The translations under genes and the position numbers were made by a program. Positions 1 through 5,194 of a DNA stretch of 5,194 bases are shown here, piece after piece. Every line of letters starts with the position of its first letter. Position 1 is the first letter of the stretch. The notes below the pieces were generated by a model. It was given only the letters and a program-made list of their open reading frames with translations. It had not been told where the DNA came from and did no database searches. Where the stretch lies: contig DZAU01000080.1 in the NCBI GenBank assembly GCA_022729635.1, forward strand, positions 1 through 5,194, given 5' to 3'. The stretch is from Flavobacterium psychrophilum (GTDB lineage: Bacteria > Bacteroidota > Bacteroidia > Flavobacteriales > Flavobacteriaceae).

Positions 1-98
1 AGGGAATCTGGAACTATATTTTGTCCGTTTGCCGAGTTTGTAATAAATAGTACGAAAGCAACATTTGCTAATAAAATAAATGATGTAATTTTTTTCAT
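1..98 (-). CDS. N-terminal fragment of a secreted or envelope protein (signal peptide only)
   Basis: Reading leftward from the ATG at 98-96, the frame stays open to the window edge for 32 codons. It encodes a textbook Sec signal peptide: a basic start (MKK), a hydrophobic core at about residues 4-20 (ITSFILLANVAFVLFI), then a small-residue stretch S-A-N-G followed by Q26. Signal peptidase I would be expected to cut after G25, leaving an N-terminal Gln as is common in Flavobacteriia exported proteins. There is no cysteine, so it is not a lipoprotein. The mature protein lies outside the window and its function cannot be told. It is divergent from the amidase gene to its right. I see no good TAnnTTTG box on this strand in 99-260, so its promoter is unclear. 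The signal peptide is what supports this short fragment as a real gene. Confidence 0.72.
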   Translation of the reverse strand, partial: MKKITSFILLANVAFVLFITNSANGQNIVPDS

Positions 99-197
99 AA
101 TAAATAGAGTTTAGATTATTGTTTTAAAACTTTGAAAGTTGTTATTTTATTTTTTTAAATAATTACCATCGCAAGCTACTCATACATAATTATTTAA

Positions 198-258
198 TTA
201 TCAGGGTATTTATTGATTTTTGAAACTAAGGGTTTTCCCTGATAAAAACGATACCCTG
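198..258. repeat. Overlapping, mutually exclusive inverted repeats
   Basis: TTATCAGGG at 198-206 is perfectly complementary to CCCTGATAA at 237-245 (9 bp, 30-nt loop). CAGGGTAT at 202-209 is perfectly complementary to ATACCCTG at 251-258 (8 bp, 41-nt loop). A small AGGG-TTTT-CCCT hairpin sits inside at 229-240. The first two share bases 202-206, so only one can form at a time. The block ends just before the -33 box of the rightward promoter, so it would not be in the amidase mRNA. It could be in the leader of the leftward gene, or be a decayed relative of the CAGGG/CCCTG palindrome at 2825-2857. The pairing is seen directly; any role is inference. Confidence 0.45.
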
Positions 259-288
259 TTGTGGCTAATTCTATTTTGTGTAACTTTG
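259..288 (+). promoter_or_regulatory. Bacteroidota-type promoter for the omega-amidase gene
   Basis: TTG at 259-261 and TAACTTTG at 281-288 are separated by 19 nt. This matches the known Bacteroidota housekeeping sigma consensus (TTG, about 17-23 nt, TAnnTTTG) with no mismatch. Transcription would begin near 293-295, leaving a leader of about 11-13 nt before the ATG at 306. This also argues against the upstream GTG at 261, which lies inside the promoter. Confidence 0.7.
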
Positions 289-305
289 ATATTATTTCAC
301 AAAAA

Positions 306-1094
306 ATGAAAATCGCACTAATCCAATCTTCCCTATTTTGGGAAAACCCAATCGCCAACCGAAACCATTTCGAAGAAAAAATCAATGCTATTACTGAAAA
401 AATCGATTTGATTGTACTCCCAGAAATGTTCACGACAGGTTTCTCGATGAATCCAAAATGTCTTGCCGAAACGATGCAAGGTAAAACGGTTTTGTGGCTA
501 CAATCTTTGGCGAAAGCCAAGAATTGTGCGATTACAGGAAGTTTGATTATCGAAGAAAACAAGAATTTCTACAATAGATTAGTATTTGTTTTTCCGTCAG
601 GCGAAATACAATTTTACGATAAAAGGCATCTGTTTACCTTGGCTGGAGAAGACAAAGTTTACACTGCTGGAGAAGAAAAATTGATTGTAGAATATAAAGG
701 TTTTAAAATTTGTCCGCTCATTTGTTATGATTTGCGTTTTCCGGTTTTTGCTCGAAATATAGAAGATTATGATGTGTTACTTTATGTTGCCAATTGGCCA
801 AAACCACGCATCAATGCTTGGGATATTTTGCTCAAAGCACGCGCTGTCGAGAATATGAGCTATACTATTGGCGTGAACAGAATTGGGTTTGACAAACCTG
901 TTCGCCACGGCGAAAACAATCTCGAATATGTTGGGCACTCGCAAGCGGTTGATTTTCTTGGGAATTATATTCTCGAACCACAAGAAACAGAAGGTGTTTT
1001 TATAGTGGAATTAAACAAGGAAAAACTACTCGAAACCAGAAAAAAACTAGGATTTCTTAACGATAGAGATTCTTTTGAACTAAAGTCCAATTGA
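306..1094 (+). CDS. Omega-amidase, YafV/Nit2-like (nitrilase superfamily)
   Basis: A 262-residue carbon-nitrogen hydrolase, complete, close to the size of E. coli YafV. Family enzymes hydrolyse 2-oxoglutaramate and 2-oxosuccinamate to the oxo acid plus ammonia in the cytoplasm, clearing the products of glutamine transaminases. The Glu-Lys-Cys triad is visible: E40 in VLPEMFTTGF, K106 in FYDKRHLF and C140 in PLICYDLRFP; E115 is a plausible accessory glutamate. DYDVLLYVANWPKPR (from residue 154) and the ARAVEN segment (from 178) are typical of the YafV branch rather than true nitrilases or NAD synthetase domains. The ATG at 306 is chosen because MKIALIQSSLFW is the first family beta strand; the in-frame GTG at 261 would add 15 unrelated residues encoded across the promoter. 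The gene stands alone with its own promoter, and its last 15 nt overlap the opposing lipoprotein gene. Family assignment is firm; substrate is inferred from similarity. Confidence 0.92.
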   Translation: MKIALIQSSLFWENPIANRNHFEEKINAITEKIDLIVLPEMFTTGFSMNPKCLAETMQGKTVLWLQSLAKAKNCAITGSLIIEENKNFYNRLVFVFPSGEIQFYDKRHLFTLAGEDKVYTAGEEKLIVEYKGFKICPLICYDLRFPVFARNIEDYDVLLYVANWPKPRINAWDILLKARAVENMSYTIGVNRIGFDKPVRHGENNLEYVGHSQAVDFLGNYILEPQETEGVFIVELNKEKLLETRKKLGFLNDRDSFELKSN

Positions 1095-2744
1095 TGATTT
1101 AGATTTTTTCTTTTTATCCACTTTCTTTTTCGGTTCCGGAGTATAAGAAAGACTGACGTCAAAAACCTGTTCCACATCCCAATTGGCACGAACATCTATT
1201 TCGGAAGAAAAATAAATTACTTCCTCGGCCTGACGCCTTTCTAAAAAATTGCCCGAATCCCATTCTTTATTTTTGTTTTCGTCATAAATAATACGAAGCG
1301 TAAACACAGCAGGTTCGACCAGATTAAATTCAATTTTTGTGTTGTTTTCGGAATATTCGGTTGCTACTACAGCTCCTTTTTCATTGGTTAACTCGACAAT
1401 TACAGGAAAATGTTTTACATTTTGTAAATTCACAGTAAGGTTTCCGTAATCTGAATAACTTCGTGTAGTCGCTTTAAAAATCAAGGTGTCGTTTGATTGT
1501 CCCAAATAATCGGTAAAAGCACCAGGCATAATCTTGAAAGTGTATTTTTCTGAAGGGTCTCTCTTAAAATCAAAAAATAATTGCTGGTTAAAATCATCAT
1601 ACTCCGTTTTAAAATCTACCGAAACGGAATCTTTATTGATGAGTTTTATTTTAGAATCGTCAAATTTGGTCAGAGGTGTGGCACTTTCTAAAGTAAATCG
1701 TTCCCTAAAGTTTAATATACCTGTTTGAACGGCACTTATTTTCAAACTGTCTTTTTTTTGATCCTTTACTTTAATAGAAAAATCTCCTTTGTATTTGTTT
1801 TGGGCAACGGCTAATGATAATGAATCTGCTTTTAAGGGTTTATACCAAATTTGTAGTGAATCTTTTTTTGGAAATTTAGTAATAATTGTTGGTAGTATTT
1901 CGGTTGCATTTTTAAGTGTGATTTTTATATCCTTTGTTTTTCCTTCATAAGGCAAAATTAGTCTGTTTCCTGATGACTGAGCAGGTTTAAACGCTTTGAA
2001 AGGAAGCACTTCCTTAAACAATTTCAATTCATAAACGGTGTCATTCGGAATAGTGATAAGCTGCTTGTTGTATCCAATTTTATCCTTTTTATTATTGAAT
2101 TTATTGTTGGAATTATAATCTTTCATCGCCACTAAAAGATATTTCCCTGCTTTTAGATTTTCGAGCTTAAAAGTTTTCAAACTGTCTAAAGTATTGGTAA
2201 TATATCTCGGATTTCCGTTATAAATTACTGAATCCTTGAATTTATCAGTCACATCATACAGCATTATCGAAACATAAGATGCTGCTTCTTTCTCGAATGC
2301 GTCAGTTACTTTTCCGTTAAGCGTCAGAGAATCGATGGATGTGCCGGTCGAGAAAATATATTTAAATTGGTTAAGTGCATTTCCTTCGTTATTGTCTTGA
2401 ATACTTTGTCCAAAATTGAAACTGTAAGTCGTGTTAGGCTGTAGCGTGTCGTTTATCTTTATGGTAATGTATTTACTTACCGAAGTCGGTGTTATCAAGG
2501 GTTCATTTTTCATTGGTGGCGAAATAATCAACTGTTTATTTAGGTCTTTGAGTTTAATATATTCGTCAAAAGTCAATTTTATTTCATTTCCTTTAAAATT
2601 TGTACTGAAGTTTTTAGGGAAACTCATTTTCAAAACTGGCGCAAGAGTGTCTTTTTCGCCACCGGTAATAGTTCCTCTTTTGGCACAACTTGCCATTGCC
2701 AAAACAAGAAGGAACAGAATATATTTAGAGTTGTTTTTCAACAT
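1080..2744 (-). CDS. Ig-like (SbsA/Big_5-type) domain lipoprotein, function unknown
   Basis: A 554-residue predicted lipoprotein. The N-terminus has a short basic region, a hydrophobic stretch (YILFLLVLAMAS) and a lipobox ending at C20, the expected acylation site. The residues after it (AKRGTITGG) lack the acidic surface-export signal known from Bacteroidota, so an outer-membrane, periplasm-facing location is the best guess. Residues about 33-135 form an SbsA-type Ig-like domain: DTLAPVLKMSFPKN opening, then IKLTFDEYIKLKD, TTYSFNFGQSIQD and FKYIFSTG. A transthyretin-like beta domain follows (LNGKVTDAF to about residue 230), with a DYNSNNKFN loop. The middle is beta-rich and repetitive in style without a recognisable domain. 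A similar loop, DENKNKEWDSGNF, recurs near the C-terminus, and the tail is lysine-rich (PKKKVDKKKKSKSS). The family recurs in Bacteroidota as 'Ig-like domain-containing protein' with no known function. It lies 127 nt downstream of comF; only weak promoter-like matches precede it. Confidence 0.88.
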   Translation of the reverse strand: MLKNNSKYILFLLVLAMASCAKRGTITGGEKDTLAPVLKMSFPKNFSTNFKGNEIKLTFDEYIKLKDLNKQLIISPPMKNEPLITPTSVSKYITIKINDTLQPNTTYSFNFGQSIQDNNEGNALNQFKYIFSTGTSIDSLTLNGKVTDAFEKEAASYVSIMLYDVTDKFKDSVIYNGNPRYITNTLDSLKTFKLENLKAGKYLLVAMKDYNSNNKFNNKKDKIGYNKQLITIPNDTVYELKLFKEVLPFKAFKPAQSSGNRLILPYEGKTKDIKITLKNATEILPTIITKFPKKDSLQIWYKPLKADSLSLAVAQNKYKGDFSIKVKDQKKDSLKISAVQTGILNFRERFTLESATPLTKFDDSKIKLINKDSVSVDFKTEYDDFNQQLFFDFKRDPSEKYTFKIMPGAFTDYLGQSNDTLIFKATTRSYSDYGNLTVNLQNVKHFPVIVELTNEKGAVVATEYSENNTKIEFNLVEPAVFTLRIIYDENKNKEWDSGNFLERRQAEEVIYFSSEIDVRANWDVEQVFDVSLSYTPEPKKKVDKKKKSKSSIGL

Positions 2745-2824
2745 AATCGATCAAAATTTAGAAGCTACAAAATAACAATTATATTCGTTGTAATTGAAAT
2801 TTTTATGAAATTATTAGCCTTTTT

Positions 2825-2857
2825 AGCCCTGTCAGGGTTTTAAACCCTGACAGGGCT
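2825..2857. repeat. Perfect 33-nt REP-like palindrome
   Basis: AGCCCTGTCAGGGTTT (2825-2840), one central T (2841) and AAACCCTGACAGGGCT (2842-2857) form a perfect 16-bp inverted repeat. Each arm also contains its own small palindrome (CCCTG-T-CAGGG and CCCTG-A-CAGGG), so the element can fold as one long hairpin or two short ones. It is GC-rich in an AT-rich spacer, 14 nt past the comF stop codon. In the direction of comF transcription the stem is followed by CUAAAAAGGC, not a U-run, so it is not a standard intrinsic terminator for comF. The T-run (2861-2865) is on the plus-strand side, where no gene needs terminating. A dispersed intergenic palindrome that may also block 3' exonucleases or slow polymerase fits best. 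Palindrome certain; class inferred. Confidence 0.8.
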
Positions 2858-2871
2858 GTGTTTTTAAAAAC

Positions 2872-3555
2872 CTAACTATGTGCCATCGCCATACAAACAA
2901 TACTGATTTTTGCTCCTGGAATTTTCATCAATGCGTGCGAACACGCTTCCAAAGTAGAGCCAGTTGTTATAACATCATCAATCAAGAGGAAATGTTTGTT
3001 GTGATCTTTCTCGGAAAACGAAACATCAAAAATGGTGTCAATTCCGTCACTTCGATTCAGTAAGGTTTTCTTAGACTGTGTTTTAGAATAAATATTCCGA
3101 ACCAATATATTTGGATTGTACGAAATATTCAACCCATTTGAAAGTGCATTTCCAAAATTAGTCACCTGATTGTAGCCTCTTTCCCGAAGTTTCCTTTTAT
3201 GCAAAGGCACAGGAATTATTTCATCGACCGATTGAATAATCGGAGAGTTTTTCAAATCTTCGGCAAACCACGCACCTAAAACAGAGCCGATTTCTTCTTG
3301 ACCCTTATATTTAAGGTTATGGATGAGTTCCTGAACAATCCCTTTTTTGTGAAAATACAATAATGCTGAAACATATTCGACAGGAATCCTTCCATAAAAC
3401 TTTTTGAAAGCTTCATTATCCGGATTCAAATGATGATTCGTTAGCGGAATATTGTGTCTGCATATCGTGCAAATCACGTTTTCATTCGACAATAAAAACG
3501 AATGACAGCCAGCACAAACAGGAGGAAAAAACAGATTGATAATGCTTTTGAACAT
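2872..3555 (-). CDS. comF: ComF family protein (amidophosphoribosyltransferase-like)
   Basis: A 227-residue protein of usual ComF length, complete. The N-terminus carries the double-zinc-finger half: C14-x2-C17 and C29-x2-C32. The linking region includes IHNLKYKG (about 78-85), followed by the family hallmark IIPVPLHKRKLRERGYNQ (113-130). The C-terminal phosphoribosyltransferase fold has the PRPP-binding loop FLLIDDVITTGSTLEAC (189-205), with D193-D194 and the TTGST turn intact. In naturally competent bacteria ComF is a cytoplasmic factor needed for single-stranded DNA uptake or processing; the enzymatic reaction is not settled. In Bacteroidota the gene is widespread and not proof of competence. 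It is divergent from glyQS across 97 nt and upstream of the lipoprotein gene on the same strand. The ATG at 3555 fits the family start (MFKSIINLFFPPVCAGC). No other competence gene is in the window. Confidence 0.93.
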   Translation of the reverse strand: MFKSIINLFFPPVCAGCHSFLLSNENVICTICRHNIPLTNHHLNPDNEAFKKFYGRIPVEYVSALLYFHKKGIVQELIHNLKYKGQEEIGSVLGAWFAEDLKNSPIIQSVDEIIPVPLHKRKLRERGYNQVTNFGNALSNGLNISYNPNILVRNIYSKTQSKKTLLNRSDGIDTIFDVSFSEKDHNKHFLLIDDVITTGSTLEACSHALMKIPGAKISIVCMAMAHS

Positions 3556-3562
3556 AAAAACG

Positions 3563-3592
3563 CCAATTTATTTATAAAAATAGGAAAATCAA
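3563..3592 (-). promoter_or_regulatory. Possible comF promoter
   Basis: On the minus strand, TTG (3592-3590), exactly 19 nt, then TAAATTGG (3570-3563) resembles the Bacteroidota TTG/TAnnTTTG promoter, with one mismatch in the -7 box. Transcription would start about 1-3 nt before the comF ATG, so the leader would be nearly absent. In AT-rich DNA such near-matches occur by chance, so this is tentative. Confidence 0.35.
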
Positions 3593-3637
3593 GGCTTCAA
3601 ACTTCAACTAATTCCTTTTTTTTAAGTTCACTTTTTA

Positions 3638-3645
3638 TATTTTTG
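3638..3645 (+). promoter_or_regulatory. Predicted -7 box (TATTTTTG) of the glyQS promoter
   Basis: TATTTTTG matches the Bacteroidota TAnnTTTG -7 element exactly and is followed by C, also favoured in this clade. No TTG is present at the expected -33 distance; the nearest resemblance is TTC at 3612-3614, 23 nt upstream. With the usual 5-6 nt to the start point, transcription would begin around 3650-3652, directly before the ATG at 3653. Confidence 0.5.
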
Positions 3646-3652
3646 CATCATT

Positions 3653-5194
3653 ATGGCAAAACAAGAAGATTTATTTAAAAATGTGGTTTCGCACGCAAAA
3701 GAATACGGATTTATTTTTCCATCAAGCGAAATATACGATGGGTTGAGTGCAGTTTATGATTATGCACAAAATGGTGTCGAATTAAAAAAGAATATCCGCG
3801 AATATTGGTGGAAAGCGATGGTTCAAATGAATGACAACATCGTTGGACTCGACGCTGCAATATTGATGCATCCAACCACTTGGAAAGCTTCAGGTCACGT
3901 TGATGCTTTTAACGACCCGTTAATAGACAACAAAGATTCTAAAAAAAGGTATCGTGCCGATGTTTTAATTGAGGATTATGCCGAGAAATTAAATTTGAAA
4001 GCAAAAAAAGAAATCGAAAAAGCACGGGAACGCTTTGGAGACTCTTTTGATGAAGAACAATACAAAACTACCAATCCTCGTGTGATGGAATATCTTTCGA
4101 AAGAAAGGGAAATTCTCGAAAGAATGGGTCGTTCTTTAGGAAACGGCGATTTAGAAGATGTAAAAGCATTAATCGAAGAACTTGAAATTGCCGATCCAGA
4201 AACTGGCTCCAGAAACTGGACAGATGTGAAGCAATTTAATTTGATGTTTGGTACCAAATTAGGTGCTTCAGCAGATACAGCAATGGATTTATACCTTCGT
4301 CCGGAAACGGCTCAAGGAATTTTTGTAAATTTCTTAAACGTGCAAAAATCAGGGCGAATGAAAATTCCTTTTGGAATTGCACAAACCGGAAAAGCGTTCA
4401 GAAACGAAATCGTGGCAAGACAATTTATTTTTCGTATGCGTGAATTTGAACAAATGGAAATGCAATTTTTTGTAAAACCAGGCGAAGAAATGAAATGGTA
4501 TGAGCATTGGAAAACAGCCCGTTTGAACTGGCATTTATCTTTAGGTCTTGGAAAAGAAAATTATCGTTTTCACGATCACGAAAAATTAGCGCATTATGCT
4601 AATGCAGCAGCCGATATTGAGTTTAATTTCCCATTCGGATTCAAGGAATTAGAAGGAATTCATTCGAGAACCGATTTCGATTTAAAAGCTCACGAGCAAT
4701 ATTCTGGCAGAAAATTGCAATATTTCGATACCGAAACGAATACAAATTATACGCCTTATGTTGTAGAAACTTCGGTGGGATTAGACAGAATGTTCTTGGC
4801 AGTTTTTGCTACTTCCTTAAAAGAAGAAACATTAGAAGACGGTTCTACAAGAACAGTTTTAAGTTTGCCAGCAATTCTTGCGCCAACAAAAGCAGCAGTT
4901 TTGCCATTGGTAAAAAAAGATGGATTACCAGAAATAGCGCATAAAATAATTGAAGATTTAAGATGGGATTTTAATGTAGCTTATGACGAAAAAGATGCAG
5001 TTGGCCGTCGTTACAGAAGACAAGATGCACTTGGAACACCTTTTTGTATCACAGTTGATCATCAAACTATCGAAGACCAAACGGTTACGATTCGTCACAG
5101 AGATTCAATGAAACAAGACCGTGTGAAAATTACAGATTTGAAATCGATTATCGAAAATGAAGTTTCGATGAAAAATTGGTTAATGAAGATGTAA
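3653..5194 (+). CDS. glyQS: Glycine--tRNA ligase, single-chain (alpha2) class II type
   Basis: A complete 513-residue glycyl-tRNA synthetase, which charges tRNA-Gly using ATP and glycine in the cytoplasm. It is the homodimeric type shared with eukaryotes, archaea and Thermus (about 505 residues there), not the bacterial alpha2beta2 GlyQ/GlyS enzyme. The N-terminal YGFIFPSSEIYDGL (18-31) is the family signature. Class II motif 2 is FRNEI (249-253) followed by FIFRMREFEQMEMQFF; RPETAQGIFVNF begins at R216; motif 3 is SVGLDRMFLAVF, with G376 and the conserved arginine R379. The anticodon-binding domain spans about 404-513, opening LPAILAPTKAAVLPL. A charged, probably helical insertion lies at about 107-186, where this enzyme type carries a variable insert. 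All catalytic motifs look intact. The start fits the family N-terminus (MAKQEDLFKNVVSHAKEYGF), and the stop TAA closes the window. No T-box-like leader is present; the upstream gap is only 97 nt. Confidence 0.97.
   Translation: MAKQEDLFKNVVSHAKEYGFIFPSSEIYDGLSAVYDYAQNGVELKKNIREYWWKAMVQMNDNIVGLDAAILMHPTTWKASGHVDAFNDPLIDNKDSKKRYRADVLIEDYAEKLNLKAKKEIEKARERFGDSFDEEQYKTTNPRVMEYLSKEREILERMGRSLGNGDLEDVKALIEELEIADPETGSRNWTDVKQFNLMFGTKLGASADTAMDLYLRPETAQGIFVNFLNVQKSGRMKIPFGIAQTGKAFRNEIVARQFIFRMREFEQMEMQFFVKPGEEMKWYEHWKTARLNWHLSLGLGKENYRFHDHEKLAHYANAAADIEFNFPFGFKELEGIHSRTDFDLKAHEQYSGRKLQYFDTETNTNYTPYVVETSVGLDRMFLAVFATSLKEETLEDGSTRTVLSLPAILAPTKAAVLPLVKKDGLPEIAHKIIEDLRWDFNVAYDEKDAVGRRYRRQDALGTPFCITVDHQTIEDQTVTIRHRDSMKQDRVKITDLKSIIENEVSMKNWLMKM

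Noticed and set aside
194..562. 122-residue open frame on the minus strand across the intergenic region and amidase 5' end
   Set aside because: It overlaps the amidase coding sequence antisense, resembles no family I know, and spans the promoter and inverted repeats. Best explained as a shadow frame.
965..1195. 76-residue minus-strand open frame over the amidase 3' end
   Set aside because: It lies inside two better-supported genes and has no recognisable domain or start context.
2431..2775. 114-residue plus-strand open frame over the lipoprotein gene's 5' end
   Set aside because: It is antisense to the well-supported lipobox and Ig-like region, and its hydrophobic look comes from the complement of that sequence.
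2752..2778. Lipoprotein promoter candidate on the minus strand (TTG at 2778-2776, TAAATTTTG at 2760-2752)
   Set aside because: The -7 box has three spacer bases instead of two and the gap to TTG is only 15 nt, below the usual 17-23. Too weak to annotate.
2771..2795. Imperfect inverted repeat AATAACAA / TTGTAATT
   Set aside because: Seven of eight pairs, AT-only apart from one pair; expected by chance in such AT-rich DNA.
2825..2870. The palindrome as an intrinsic terminator
   Set aside because: On the minus strand, where comF is read, no U-run follows the stem. A T-run exists only on the plus side, where no gene ends. A terminator role remains possible but is not supported by the usual rule.
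3556..3652. T-box riboswitch or other structured leader before glyQS
   Set aside because: The gap is only 97 nt, AT-rich, with no T-box motif and no strong stem; the promoter box lies immediately before the ATG.
1..5194. A novel multi-gene system (defence, mobile or biosynthetic)
   Set aside because: The complete genes are housekeeping or widespread envelope families, with no transposase, integrase, toxin-antitoxin pair, CRISPR array or tRNA visible. Only short non-coding elements remain unexplained.

Overview
The window looks like a piece of a Flavobacterium-type (Bacteroidota, Flavobacteriia) chromosome. It is AT-rich. The best promoter match is the Bacteroidota type (TTG, 19 nt, TAnnTTTG) and no gene has a clear Shine-Dalgarno sequence. 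The lipoprotein, ComF and single-chain glycyl-tRNA synthetase all read like Flavobacteriia family members. Genus-level placement is inferred from remembered protein sequences, not from a search.

Layout: (1) 1-98, minus strand: the first 32 codons of a secreted protein with a clear signal peptide; the gene runs off the left edge. (2) 99-305: a divergent intergenic region with palindromes, overlapping inverted repeats and a near-consensus promoter reading right. (3) 306-1094, plus: a YafV/Nit2-like omega-amidase of the nitrilase superfamily, with its start moved 15 codons inside the longest possible frame. (4) 1080-2744, minus: a 554-residue lipoprotein with an SbsA-type Ig-like domain; its 3' end overlaps the amidase gene tail-to-tail by 15 nt. 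(5) 2745-2871: a spacer holding a perfect 33-nt REP-like palindrome. (6) 2872-3555, minus: a ComF-family phosphoribosyltransferase-like protein with its N-terminal zinc finger. (7) 3556-3652: a short divergent promoter region. (8) 3653-5194, plus: complete single-chain glycyl-tRNA synthetase; its stop codon is the last three bases of the window.

The genes do not form an obvious pathway. They are a mix of housekeeping functions (tRNA charging, glutamine transaminase metabolite repair, ComF) and envelope proteins. comF and the lipoprotein gene share a strand but are separated by 127 nt containing the palindrome. The amidase and glyQS are each likely transcribed alone. I see no mobile element, CRISPR array, RNA gene or defence-like system, and nothing that supports a new multi-gene system. 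The points worth a second look are the REP-like palindrome, the overlapping inverted repeats at 198-258, the predicted near-leaderless glyQS transcript, and the uncharacterised lipoprotein.
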